NCBI RefSeq assembly: GCF_016495865.1
Contig: NZ_CP054706.1
Coordinates: forward strand, 2,356,001 to 2,420,000
Direction of reading: 5' to 3'
DNA: 64,000 bases
Source: Salicibibacter cibi
GTDB lineage: Bacteria; Bacillota; Bacilli; Bacillales; Marinococcaceae
Below the pieces are notes generated by a model. It had not been told where the DNA came from. It worked only from the letters and a program-made list of their open reading frames with translations, and did not search any database. The position numbers and the translations under genes are program-made. Each line of letters starts with the position of its first letter. Within the stretch, counting starts at the first letter, position 1. This document shows, one piece after another, positions 23,849 through 32,079 of this stretch.

Positions 23849-24922
23849 TTACGGTAGTTTTTGATAAAAATCCTTTGCATTTTCATAGAAAATACGATTC
23901 TTTAGATCGCCGTCCATCTTGGGGAACGTTCTGATCGGTGAATCAAAGTCCCAATGAGGATAATCACTCGCGTACATCATCACTTCCCTGGCATTCATCA
24001 TTTCAAATATTTGCAGAAGATGTTCTTTATTTTCAGGCGAATGCAAGGGTTGTGACGTAACTCGAACATTTTCTCTTACGTATTCACTTGGAAGCTTCTT
24101 CACCCATGGCACTTCATTTCGAAGTCCTCTCCACCCTTCATCTAAGCGCCAAAGAAGGGGAGCGAGCCACGAGGATCCTCCTTCAACAAGCGCGACCTTC
24201 AAACCTGGAAAGCGTTCAAAAACGCCCTCTGAAATAAAACTGACGAGATGAGCCTGAATTGAAAATGTAAGGCTTGCCGACCATTCAAAATAAGTCGTCG
24301 GATATCCTGGCGATGCCGGTGAGTTTATCCCCAATCCTTCAGATGTTGGATGAATGGCAAACGGAAGGCCATAGTGTTCACAAGTTTCATAAATAGGGTG
24401 AAATTGCTTATGCCCGTAATTCATGCCCGAACCGGAATCCGTAAGAACCTGAACCATATGGGGATGGTTCGCCCAGTGTTCGATTTCACGAACCGCGGCT
24501 TGCGGATCCTGGGGCGCTACGGTGATCGAACCTTTGAATCGCCCATCCGAGTTGTTATTATCCAGCCACTTGTCAGCAAGCCATTGATTGTAAGCCCTTG
24601 CCAAATCAGCGGCCATGGTAGGGTTGGGCCACATCGTTATATTCGGAATCGGCAGCAAAATAGCATAATCAATCCCAAATTGATGCAATAATTGTTCTCT
24701 GAGAAAATCAGGGTCACTACCCGGAGCACCTCCTTTTTCAGGCAGCGCATCCAATCGAAGAACGTGATGGGGATGGTTGTAAAAAGGCCTGGAAAATGAA
24801 AAATAATGTTTGTGCCATCGAGAAGGAAGATAGGCATGCAATTCTTCCAAGCTCCTTGGTATCGGGTGCACATCGCAATCGATAATGCCGTTTAATTTAT
24901 TTGGCTTTCCAGTGTCTGCCAC
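23849..24922 (-). CDS. Amidohydrolase 2 family metal-dependent hydrolase/decarboxylase
   Basis: A TIM-barrel protein of about 357 residues of the amidohydrolase-2 (ACMSD-like) family. GIIDCDVHPIP gives the first metal-binding D-x-H, FAIHPTSEG a mid-barrel histidine, and MYASDYPHWDFD the closing aspartate. Members include decarboxylases of aromatic-ring cleavage products and hydrolases. With a Rieske protein next door, catabolism of an aromatic or heterocyclic compound is plausible but unproven. The GTG at 24922 is suggested by GGGAGG 8 bases upstream; the frame is open to an ATG at 24949 with no clear ribosome-binding site. Confidence 0.85.
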   Translation of the reverse strand: MADTGKPNKLNGIIDCDVHPIPRSLEELHAYLPSRWHKHYFSFSRPFYNHPHHVLRLDALPEKGGAPGSDPDFLREQLLHQFGIDYAILLPIPNITMWPNPTMAADLARAYNQWLADKWLDNNNSDGRFKGSITVAPQDPQAAVREIEHWANHPHMVQVLTDSGSGMNYGHKQFHPIYETCEHYGLPFAIHPTSEGLGINSPASPGYPTTYFEWSASLTFSIQAHLVSFISEGVFERFPGLKVALVEGGSSWLAPLLWRLDEGWRGLRNEVPWVKKLPSEYVRENVRVTSQPLHSPENKEHLLQIFEMMNAREVMMYASDYPHWDFDSPIRTFPKMDGDLKNRIFYENAKDFYQKLP

Positions 24923-24957
24923 CACTAATCCCTCCCATAAAAGTGTCATCTTTCTGA

Positions 24958-24973
24958 ATAAAAACGCTTACAT
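24958..24973 (-). promoter_or_regulatory. Putative cre (CcpA) site over the amidohydrolase promoter
   Basis: On the minus strand ATGTAAGCGTTTTTAT differs at one position from the cre consensus. It overlaps TAAAAT, a candidate -10 placed 16 bases after TTACTT. Binding of CcpA here would block transcription of the amidohydrolase-Rieske pair when preferred sugars are present. Confidence 0.5.
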
Positions 24974-25120
24974 TTTAATTTTACACTTTTAGTATAAATA
25001 AGTAAATTCATTGCCTATAGAACAGGTTGTATTCCGAAACATAAATGGAAAAGAACGTGCAAACAACATCGCCTCTTCATTCTTACCCTATTACCTTACC
25101 TAATCACGGAGATGCCAAAG

Positions 25121-25177
25121 AAAAAAAGCCAAGAGATTGGAGCGGTTCAATGCCCCTTTCGTCCAGCATCTCTCGGC
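25121..25177 (-). terminator. Terminator of the liv operon
   Basis: On the minus strand GCCGAGAGAT pairs with ATCTCTTGGC and is followed by TTTTTTTC, about 28 bases after the livJ stop. The loop is long (about 30 bases) and may fold further. Confidence 0.75.
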
Positions 25178-25204
25178 CTGCATACGACTATTGGATCTCT
25201 CTAT

Positions 25205-26461
25205 CTAGTCGTCAAAATCAACGAGTTCAATTTCACCGTCCTCAACGACAGCCATTCGCAATTCCGTTGTCATCCCGCCGTCTTCGGCTACTTCGGTGAC
25301 ATCATAAATGCGTTTGTCTTCATCCACTTGTTGCAACCCTTCATCCAGGTGCTCGCGAATGGCATGCGCATTTTCGGTATCACCGGCTGCCTGCATGGCT
25401 TCAGCTAGAATATAGACGCTATAATAGTGGTAGCCGGCTTCCGAGCCGGGATCGGCATCATGCATGTCTTGATAATTGCTGACAAATTGTTCGTTTCCTT
25501 CATGAATGTCATGGACGAGCGGGGCCACACCGACCGAACCTTCAATGATATCCGGCGCGCCGCCGAGAACATTATCAATTTCATCGAGCTTCGCCTGGTC
25601 CATGACGAGAAATCCGCCCTCAAAGCCAAGTTCTCTCGCCTGTTGCATGACTTGTGCCGTTGGTTCCGAAGAGCCGCCGACAAAGAGAACATCCGGGTCA
25701 TCGCTTAATGCGTTTGTGATCAAGGTGTAAAAGTCGGTATCCTGTTCATAATCCACGGAACTATCATGAACAACTTCACCGCCCATTTCTTCCCAAGCAG
25801 GTCCCAGCGCTTCTACCCAGTCCATGCCGAATTCGGTATTTGGAGCCAACATGGCCAAATCCGTTCCGAAACGCTCCATTTGGTATTCGGAAAACGGTTC
25901 TACATAGTTGTCATACGTAGGTGGAATTCGCCACGTCAAATCGTTATCCTGTTGGGTGATCTCCGGCTCACTGGAATATGCGCCGAGCAGAACCTCGTCT
26001 TCTTCGTTAAATACTTGGGTCGCGTACGTTCCACCGCTATGGGGTACGAAAATGGCGGGCGTGTCATTCTCCTGCACAAGTCTTCGCACGTTGGCGCCTG
26101 TTTCGTCCGGCAAGTATTGGTCATCGAGGGACACGAGATTAAATGAATACATTTCCCCATCCACCTCAAAACCCCCGCTTTCATTAATTTCGTCAATTGC
26201 CATCGTGAGGCCGTTCAACGTATTGTTTCCGTAATAAGCGCCGGCACCACTTAACGGTCCGCTAAACCCAATGTCCACCACTTCCGTACCTTCGGCCACT
26301 TCCGTCTCGACTTCAACCTCTTCGCCTCCGTCACCACCATCGGGAGCTCCGGGTGCAGGGGTTCCTTCTGCTTCTTCCGTGACATCCGACTCTCCGCCGC
26401 CGTTGCACCCAACCGCCAATAGCAACATAATGCCACCGAACACCATACTAATCTTCTTCAT
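25205..26461 (-). CDS. livJ: Branched-chain amino acid ABC transporter substrate-binding lipoprotein
   Basis: A 418-residue lipoprotein: MKKISMVFGGIMLLLAVGC is a type II signal with the lipobox cysteine at residue 19. An acidic linker rich in Glu, Asp, Gly and Pro (about 20-60) precedes the type I periplasmic-binding-protein fold (VVDIGFSGPLSGAGAYYGN). The very high Glu/Asp content fits an extracellular protein of a halophile. It should capture a branched-chain amino acid, amide or organic acid outside the membrane and deliver it to LivHM. It is the last gene of the operon. GGGAGG precedes the ATG at 26461. Confidence 0.88.
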   Translation of the reverse strand: MKKISMVFGGIMLLLAVGCNGGGESDVTEEAEGTPAPGAPDGGDGGEEVEVETEVAEGTEVVDIGFSGPLSGAGAYYGNNTLNGLTMAIDEINESGGFEVDGEMYSFNLVSLDDQYLPDETGANVRRLVQENDTPAIFVPHSGGTYATQVFNEEDEVLLGAYSSEPEITQQDNDLTWRIPPTYDNYVEPFSEYQMERFGTDLAMLAPNTEFGMDWVEALGPAWEEMGGEVVHDSSVDYEQDTDFYTLITNALSDDPDVLFVGGSSEPTAQVMQQARELGFEGGFLVMDQAKLDEIDNVLGGAPDIIEGSVGVAPLVHDIHEGNEQFVSNYQDMHDADPGSEAGYHYYSVYILAEAMQAAGDTENAHAIREHLDEGLQQVDEDKRIYDVTEVAEDGGMTTELRMAVVEDGEIELVDFDD

Positions 26462-26486
26462 TTTCCTACCTCCCATTCATTTGATT

Positions 26487-27194
26487 TTAAGCCCCAATAT
26501 ACGCTTTTCGGACTTCATCATTGGCAAACAACTCATCTTGACCTCCTTCCACGACAATTTTCCCGTCTTCAATGACATAACCACGGTCTGCAATTTTTAA
26601 CGCAGCATTGGCGTTTTGCTCAGCCAAAAGAACAGTCGTACCCCCGCGATTGATCTCGTGAATAACATCGAAAACCTGTTTAACGATCAATGGGGCCAAC
26701 CCTATGGATGGTTCGTCTAACAAAAGTAGTTGAGGACGCGACATCATTGCTCTTCCGATGGCGAGCATTTGTTGTTGACCGCCGCTGAGTGATCCTGCCG
26801 ATGCCTTCATTTTTTCTTCCAAAATGGGAAAGAGCGTGTACACACGCTCCAGTGTGTCCGCGACTTCTTTTTTATTGCGCCTGACCGCATAGGAGCCCAT
26901 TTTCAAATTTTCGTAGACACTCATTTCCGGAAACAATTTTCTGCCCTCCGGGCAGTGGCCGATACCGGCATTTACCAGCTTGCTTGCCGACATCCCGCCA
27001 ATAGATGCTCCGTTCCATTCAATCCCGCCTTTCGTCGGTTTATTCAACCCGCTAATGGTCCGAAATATCGTGCTCTTCCCGGCCCCATTGGCGCCTAATA
27101 ACACGACCAGTTCCCCAGGCTCCACTTTCATGGAAATATCCGTCAATGCTTCATAGAATCCATATCGTACCGATACATCAGTGAGCGTCAGCAT
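26487..27194 (-). CDS. livF: ABC transporter ATP-binding protein LivF
   Basis: A 235-residue ATPase with Walker A GANGAGKSTIFR, signature LSGGQQQMLAIGRAMMSR and Walker B LLLLDEPSIGLAP. It is the second of two nucleotide-binding subunits of a HAAT-family importer. The start at 27194 lies 8 bases after AGGAGGTGAT, so it overlaps the livG end by about 17 bases, which couples their translation. A longer start at 27200 or 27203 is possible. Confidence 0.93.
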   Translation of the reverse strand: MLTLTDVSVRYGFYEALTDISMKVEPGELVVLLGANGAGKSTIFRTISGLNKPTKGGIEWNGASIGGMSASKLVNAGIGHCPEGRKLFPEMSVYENLKMGSYAVRRNKKEVADTLERVYTLFPILEEKMKASAGSLSGGQQQMLAIGRAMMSRPQLLLLDEPSIGLAPLIVKQVFDVIHEINRGGTTVLLAEQNANAALKIADRGYVIEDGKIVVEGGQDELFANDEVRKAYIGA

Positions 27195-27954
27195 CCTCAT
27201 CACCTCCTCCTAAATACGCCTGGATCACAATCTCGTTGTTTTGAATTTCTTCCGGTGTCCCTTCAGCAATTTTCTTCCCTTGATTAAGGACGACAATATG
27301 ATCGGCAATCTCCATAATCATCTGCATCTTGTGCTCGATTAAACAAACCGTTAAGTCATTGTCGACCATTTTGCGCATGAGTGCTATCAACCCGTCTGTT
27401 TCATCAGGATTAATCCCTGCGGCAGGTTCATCAAGGAAAACAACTTCCGGGTCCGTAGCCAACGCTACCGCGAATGCGGCGCGTTTCTTCGCTTCCTGGG
27501 AAATGTCTGACACCAACCGGTTAGCTTCCTTTGTTAATCCTACAAAAGACAACACCTCCTCTGCTTTCTCGCGACTAGCACGTTCTTCTCTTTTCAGTCT
27601 TGGTGTTCGAAACAGAGCGTCAATTACTCCCGATTTTGTCCGTAAACGATGGCCGACGATTACATTATCCATGACGGTGGCCTGCTCAAAAAGATTGGTT
27701 GTTTGAAATGTGCGGGCAATTCCTAATTTAGCAACATTAAAAGCTTTCTTTTTCGTAATATCCTCGCCATTAAAGACAACGGTCCCTTTTGTCGATGGAT
27801 AAAAACCGCTGATTACATTGAAAAGCGTGGATTTTCCTGCGCCGTTCGGACCGATGATGGCCGTAATTTTCCCTTTATCAATGCCGACATCGACTTCATC
27901 AACGGCGGTTAATCCGCCAAATGCTTTGGTCAACCCTTTCGTTTCAATAAGCAT
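27178..27954 (-). CDS. livG: ABC transporter ATP-binding protein LivG
   Basis: A 258-residue ATPase with Walker A GPNGAGKSTLFNVISG, Walker B VVFLDEPAAGINPDE and the family's C-terminal VVLNQGKKIAEGTPEEIQNN. The usual LSGGQ signature is degenerate (DISQEAKKRAAFAVALA), a known looseness in LivG but more marked here. Its ATG shares one base with the livM stop (TAATG). It powers import together with LivF. Confidence 0.92.
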   Translation of the reverse strand: MLIETKGLTKAFGGLTAVDEVDVGIDKGKITAIIGPNGAGKSTLFNVISGFYPSTKGTVVFNGEDITKKKAFNVAKLGIARTFQTTNLFEQATVMDNVIVGHRLRTKSGVIDALFRTPRLKREERASREKAEEVLSFVGLTKEANRLVSDISQEAKKRAAFAVALATDPEVVFLDEPAAGINPDETDGLIALMRKMVDNDLTVCLIEHKMQMIMEIADHIVVLNQGKKIAEGTPEEIQNNEIVIQAYLGGGDEDADAH

Positions 27955-28958
27955 TAATCTCCACCCCCGTATGTCGATGTATCTGATGATTGTTTTGTGA
28001 TTTTTTGTCTTTTTTTATGTTGCCGTTTCGCTCTCCACATTTGAATCCCGCCAACGATCCCTCTCGGATAGAAAATAACGAGCAACACCAGGACAGGACC
28101 AAAAATAAGCATGCGGTATTCTTCCATAAATTGAAGAGATTGGGTTAACGTTACAATTATGAACGTTCCCACGAGTGGCCCGTACATCGTGCCAATTCCG
28201 CCAACAATGAGATACGTCAACATGTCAAACATCGTCATCGTGTAAGAAATTTCAGGCCCTATAAACTGGACGAAGGAAGCATACAAGGCACCGGCCATCC
28301 CCGCAAAAAAAGTAGAGATCACAAAAGAGAGCAATTTCTGCTTCATCGTATTGATGCCGATCGTCTGCGCCAGTTCTTCAGAATTACGGATAGCCATAAA
28401 CGTACGCCCGACAAGGGATTCCGTGATAAATTTCATAAAGATAATCGTCAATACGAGAAATACGAGCACCAAATAATAGTTCGATTCAGCACTGTCGAAC
28501 GTGATCGATCCGATCGCTCCGGGAGATTCAATGCCGATAAGGCCACGCACGCCCCCGGTCAACTCATCCCACTGATAAATGATGAGGTAGATAATGTAAC
28601 CGACACAGAGGGTGTAGATGGCAAAGTAATGCGTCTTCGTTCGCAAGGCAATGAGTCCGATCAATAATCCAGCCACCGTTGTAATCACGCAAGCGACAAC
28701 AAACGCGATCCAATATGGCACATTCGCATCAACCGTTAACAAGCCGAGAGAATAGGCTCCGATCGCAAAAAAACCTGCATGCGCGAGCGTAAGCTGGCCC
28801 GTATAACCGGAGATTAAATTCATGCCATAGACAGCAATCGACCAAATAAAGGCGAGCGTCAATATATATAAGTAATACTGATTGTCTGTGACAAAAGGGA
28901 CGACTAAAGCGATAAACAAAAAGATAAGCGGTGTGGCGTTTCTTTTGAACATCGACAT
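27954..28958 (-). CDS. livM: ABC transporter permease LivM
   Basis: A 334-residue permease with about nine transmembrane helices. It contains the conserved GYTGQLTLAHAGFFAIGAYS of LivM proteins and the coupling-loop segment IRNSEELAQTIGIN. It pairs with LivH to form the channel. The C-terminus is basic and cytoplasmic. The start at 28958 follows AAAGGGGG and lies right after the livH stop; an upstream in-frame start at 28979 would overlap livH. Confidence 0.92.
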   Translation of the reverse strand: MSMFKRNATPLIFLFIALVVPFVTDNQYYLYILTLAFIWSIAVYGMNLISGYTGQLTLAHAGFFAIGAYSLGLLTVDANVPYWIAFVVACVITTVAGLLIGLIALRTKTHYFAIYTLCVGYIIYLIIYQWDELTGGVRGLIGIESPGAIGSITFDSAESNYYLVLVFLVLTIIFMKFITESLVGRTFMAIRNSEELAQTIGINTMKQKLLSFVISTFFAGMAGALYASFVQFIGPEISYTMTMFDMLTYLIVGGIGTMYGPLVGTFIIVTLTQSLQFMEEYRMLIFGPVLVLLVIFYPRGIVGGIQMWRAKRQHKKRQKITKQSSDTSTYGGGD

Positions 28959-28959
28959 G

Positions 28960-29826
28960 CTAGTGTGCCCCCTTTGCAAACAAACCTTGTGGTTTAACGG
29001 TTAAGATGATAACGAGTAATACAAAGGCAATAATGTCACTGTATTCGGCAGAGATAAAGGTAGCACCAAGGCTTTCGGAAAACCCTAGAATGTAGCCGCC
29101 GATAATCGCACCCGGGACACTTCCCATCCCCCCGATGATAACAATGACGAACGCTTTCAAAATCACGAGATGTCCCATGTCCGGAAAAACGAGATTAATT
29201 GGCGCATTGATGGCAGCGGCAATTGCTGCGAGGCTACCGGAAATGAAAAAAGTTAACATCGCCACGCGATTGGCATTGATTCCTTGCAGAAACGCCCCTT
29301 CACGATTTTGCGACATGGCAATGATCGATGCCCCTACCATGGTTTTTTTTAGGAACAATTGCAAAGCGATCATGGCCAATACCGCCGCCACCACGATTAA
29401 AATTCGTTGTGTTGTCACCGTAATGCCAAGAAAGGAGATAATATCGTCACTGAAAGGAGTGGTCATCGATCGGTAATCCGAACCCCAAATGACGCGTATG
29501 AGCGTTTCCAGAAATAACAGCAAACCGATGGCTGCGATTTTATCGTGAATGGGCGGCGAATCGCGGAGCTGGTTAAACACGAGACGTTCCATCAGAACAG
29601 CGATGCCTCCCACGACTAAAATCGCGATGAACATGGCCACAAAATATGGCATTCCCAAGAGGGTCATCGACATTAACGTGACATAGCCACCGACCATATA
29701 AAGAGCCCCATGAGCGAAGTTCGGTACGTGAAGAATACCGTAGACAAGCGTTAACCCTAAAGCTACTAGACTGTAAACGCTTCCAATTGTAAGTCCGTTA
29801 AACAGTTGTTGCGCAAGAACATCCAT
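28960..29826 (-). CDS. livH: ABC transporter permease LivH
   Basis: A 288-residue permease with about eight helices; LTLVYGILHVPNFAHGALYM is the LivH signature and FVIVIIGGMGSVPGAIIGGY lies near the cytoplasmic coupling region. It is the first gene of livHMGFJ. Directly upstream lies a decayed duplicate of the acyl-CoA ligase 5' end together with its control region, so livH may be read from that inherited promoter area. Confidence 0.92.
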   Translation of the reverse strand: MDVLAQQLFNGLTIGSVYSLVALGLTLVYGILHVPNFAHGALYMVGGYVTLMSMTLLGMPYFVAMFIAILVVGGIAVLMERLVFNQLRDSPPIHDKIAAIGLLLFLETLIRVIWGSDYRSMTTPFSDDIISFLGITVTTQRILIVVAAVLAMIALQLFLKKTMVGASIIAMSQNREGAFLQGINANRVAMLTFFISGSLAAIAAAINAPINLVFPDMGHLVILKAFVIVIIGGMGSVPGAIIGGYILGFSESLGATFISAEYSDIIAFVLLVIILTVKPQGLFAKGAH

Positions 29827-29904
29827 GGAGCACCAACCTTCCTATTTTGTTTTCTCAAATGTTTTTCACAAATTGTAGTAGGTGAGCATCACGTCTTTCG
29901 AACT

Positions 29905-30545
29905 TTCGGATCAATCGCTGTGCGCGGCGCTTCGCACTCATCATTCAACAATGCATCAAAGTCGCTGGGCACTTTTAACGAAACTTCGATAACTGTTTTG
30001 ACACCACTTTTATTTTTGATTGCTTGGAAAACTGGCTTAATGTCGTCCAACATAATGATCACACTTACTGAATCGTTAAGCACGTGCAGGAGCTCCGGCG
30101 GCTTATACATCGGATTCACTTGCACGACGACCGCATCCAGGCTGAGCACCGTTAAAATAACTAGCAGGAATACTGGGGGCAATTCGGAAACATAAGAGCG
30201 ACTCGATTCCTCTTTTAACCCCACGTTTGGTGAGGCCGCTCCGCCACACGTTAGATGTTGTGACTTGGTTCTTTACATGTGTGCGTCGACTTTCCGAATG
30301 TCATCGCCGTTTTGTTGCTATTGTCGATGAGGATCTGTTCGAGCATTTCCATAAGCGTTCCGGTATTCAATATCTTCGTAGTTGTTTACTGTTTTCTTCG
30401 TGCGCGCACACTTCCTTTCATAAAAGATGTTGCATTTATAAATATGCAAAAAGCGTGCCAATTTAGAAATCTATTTTCTGTCTGAGATACTAACCATTCA
30501 GTCAATGAAATTTAAAAAAATGATTCAAATATGAATTTTCGATAC
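29905..30545 (-). pseudogene. Decayed 5' fragment of an acyl-CoA ligase gene plus its control region
   Basis: This stretch parallels about 22757-23405, the start of the intact ligase gene and its upstream region. A readable piece, VVVQVNPMYKPPELLHVLND then a variant of IILLDDLQPIFQAIQKETGV, matches the intact protein. Frameshifts, lost residues and a missing start make it non-functional. The match continues upstream through the ribosome-binding region, the 'tatgcaaaaagc' stretch and the TetR-type site (about 30489). It ends just before livH on the same strand. Confidence 0.85.
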
Positions 30546-30860
30546 AAAAATGAATTGTGTGCCGCTCATGACTTATCGATCATTTTTATGAACGCTTTTG
30601 ATTTCACTCGACATCCCCTCCTTTTCGGAATCAAGCACTTCTTTCCATCTGTGAATCCGACGGTGTCCTTGATTCGAAACGATCATTTAAGACAAAGCAT
30701 ACGTCCCCTATCTAATAAAAAAATATAATATTTCGATCCTTGAACGCTTATTTGGCTTCTTCAAGTGCATCGTGGCTGAAATGAAATGTCATCTGCAAAG
30801 ACCGATAGAACTCATGATCGATTTGGTTTATCCTTCTCCGCTCAGGCTTCCCTTTGTTTG
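30546..30860. other. Intergenic stretch with no recognised feature
   Basis: About 300 bases between the decayed ligase copy and array C. I see no coding frame with a ribosome-binding site, no clear terminator and no repeat apart from faint similarity to the following 52-base units. Confidence 0.5.
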
Positions 30861-31050
30861 AAGAATTGAATCGGCGTTCTTGTTCCTCTCGATACAGCTT
30901 TTCTTCCATTTAAGGGATTAGATAAGGGTGGTAATCCCTCTCGGGATCACTTTCTTTCCCATTGAGGGATTAAATCGGGAGTGTAATCCCTCTAGAACAA
31001 GCCTTCCCTCTCTTTGAGGGATTAGTTTGAGACTCTCTATTAGAAATAGT
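30861..31050 (+). repeat. Tandem repeat array C, 52-bp period
   Basis: AGGGATTA occurs at 30913, 30965 and 31017, exactly 52 bases apart, with a weaker unit from about 30861. Within the units GAGGGATTA pairs with TAATCCCTC across an 11-base loop (for example from 30964), a perfect 9-base stem. The unit shares CTTGTTCCTCTCG with repeat B at 16707. Confidence 0.85.
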
Positions 31051-31148
31051 GGCTAAAATATAAGGTTACATCTGTGTAGTAAAAGCCTTTAAAATAGGTT
31101 GTAAAAGTAACTGATTATCTTAGAGAAAAAACGATAATGATTAAATTT

Positions 31149-31523
31149 TCACCCCCGCTCCTCATACTCCACCCGCCCAAACCATCGGTAGCGCCGCCTC
31201 GAAACAAAGCGATACACAGGACCGCCGATCAAGCCGGCGCCCGGCACATGCATAAGCACCGCCACAGGGAACGTCACCGGGAGCAACGCAAGCAGTTTGC
31301 GCACGGTATTAAAGCCGGTTATCACATGTTTATCCGGGGTGAGCATATATATCTCGTCGTACATATTTTTATAAGCGTTGGCTTTTTCGAGTGTCACCTC
31401 GCTTATTTCCTGAACAGGGTACCAATAAACCGCACCCCGCCAGTCAAGTTTACCGAGCACAAGCTTTACCGCCCGGCAAAGCGGACACTCCCCGTCATAG
31501 AACACGACATGTTTTTGTAGCAT
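31149..31523 (-). CDS. DCC-family (DUF393) thiol-disulfide oxidoreductase-like protein
   Basis: A 124-residue protein beginning MLQKHVVFYDGECPLC, the D-x-x-C-x-x-C motif that names the DCC (DUF393) family, followed by RAVKLVLGKLDWRGAVYWYP. It has a thioredoxin-like fold and a presumed redox role; the partner is unknown. A hydrophobic segment near residues 70-90 may touch the membrane. It is downstream of the SASP-like gene, with a terminator between them, so it has its own promoter. Confidence 0.85.
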   Translation of the reverse strand: MLQKHVVFYDGECPLCRAVKLVLGKLDWRGAVYWYPVQEISEVTLEKANAYKNMYDEIYMLTPDKHVITGFNTVRKLLALLPVTFPVAVLMHVPGAGLIGGPVYRFVSRRRYRWFGRVEYEERG

Positions 31524-31554
31524 CGAACGTTCACCTCTCCATCAACCGTACCAC

Positions 31555-31590
31555 GAAAAAACAGATGCGCCAATCCATGACGCACCTGTT
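31555..31590 (-). terminator. Terminator after the SASP-like gene
   Basis: On the minus strand AACAGGTGCG pairs with CGCATCTGTT and is followed by a run of six T, directly after the stop at 31596. It separates this gene from the DUF393 gene. Confidence 0.8.
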
Positions 31591-31595
31591 CGTCC

Positions 31596-31781
31596 TTAAC
31601 ACCCTTGATCGTCGCTGGTGTCCTCGTCCTTTTGTTTCCGCACCTTTTTCGTCATGTCTTTCGCCACCGCGTCCTGCACCTGGGTCGCCTGAAAGAAACC
31701 GAATTCGCCCGCGATCTCTTCTTTGTGGTGATCGACGAACGCCTGGCTCGCTTCCACATCCAATAAATTCTTTTTCGACAT
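31596..31781 (-). CDS. Divergent alpha/beta-type small acid-soluble spore protein
   Basis: A 61-residue protein. Its NLLDVEASQAFVDHHKEEIA followed by GEFGFF matches the core of alpha/beta SASPs (N-x-L-x-V-x-x-A-x-x-A-L...K-x-EIA-x-EFGV), including the region cut by the germination protease GPR. The second conserved block appears as AKDMTKKVRKQ, similar to GGEITKRLV. The C-terminus is short, charged and ends in Cys. Such proteins coat DNA in spores. GGAGG lies 7 bases before the ATG. The match is partial, so a SASP-like DNA-binding protein of other use is possible. Confidence 0.6.
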   Translation of the reverse strand: MSKKNLLDVEASQAFVDHHKEEIAGEFGFFQATQVQDAVAKDMTKKVRKQKDEDTSDDQGC

Positions 31782-31800
31782 GTGTATACCTCCTTCTTTT

Positions 31801-32079
31801 TTAGTCTTTCATTTCTCCATCAACTTTATAAATAAAAGCAAAAACTTCGGCGATCACTTCGTATAAATCAGCCGGGATCGGCGTGCCGATTTCGAGTTGA
31901 TCCAACAGCTCCGCCAGCGTTTCATCTTCGCGGACGGGAACATCGTTTTCCTTCGCCCGCGCGATGATATCCTCTGCGATCTGTCCGTGCCCTCTCGCTT
32001 TCACAACAGGCGCGATGTTTTCCGCATGCCGATACGTAAGCGCCGCCGCCATTCGGCTTTTATTCTTATATGCGCACAT
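31801..32079 (-). CDS. ylqH: FlhB/EscU-like C-terminal domain protein (YlqH type)
   Basis: About 93 residues corresponding to the cytoplasmic C-terminal domain of FlhB/YscU export switch proteins: AAALTYRHAENIAPVVKARG then AEDIIARAKENDVPV and a final hydrophobic helix. The self-cleaving NPTH motif and the membrane part are absent, as in YlqH of Bacillus. Its cellular role is unknown. The start (ATG 32079, after AAGGGG) overlaps the end of the ylqG-type gene by 14 bases. In B. subtilis sucCD would follow; here it does not. Confidence 0.85.
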   Translation of the reverse strand: MCAYKNKSRMAAALTYRHAENIAPVVKARGHGQIAEDIIARAKENDVPVREDETLAELLDQLEIGTPIPADLYEVIAEVFAFIYKVDGEMKD

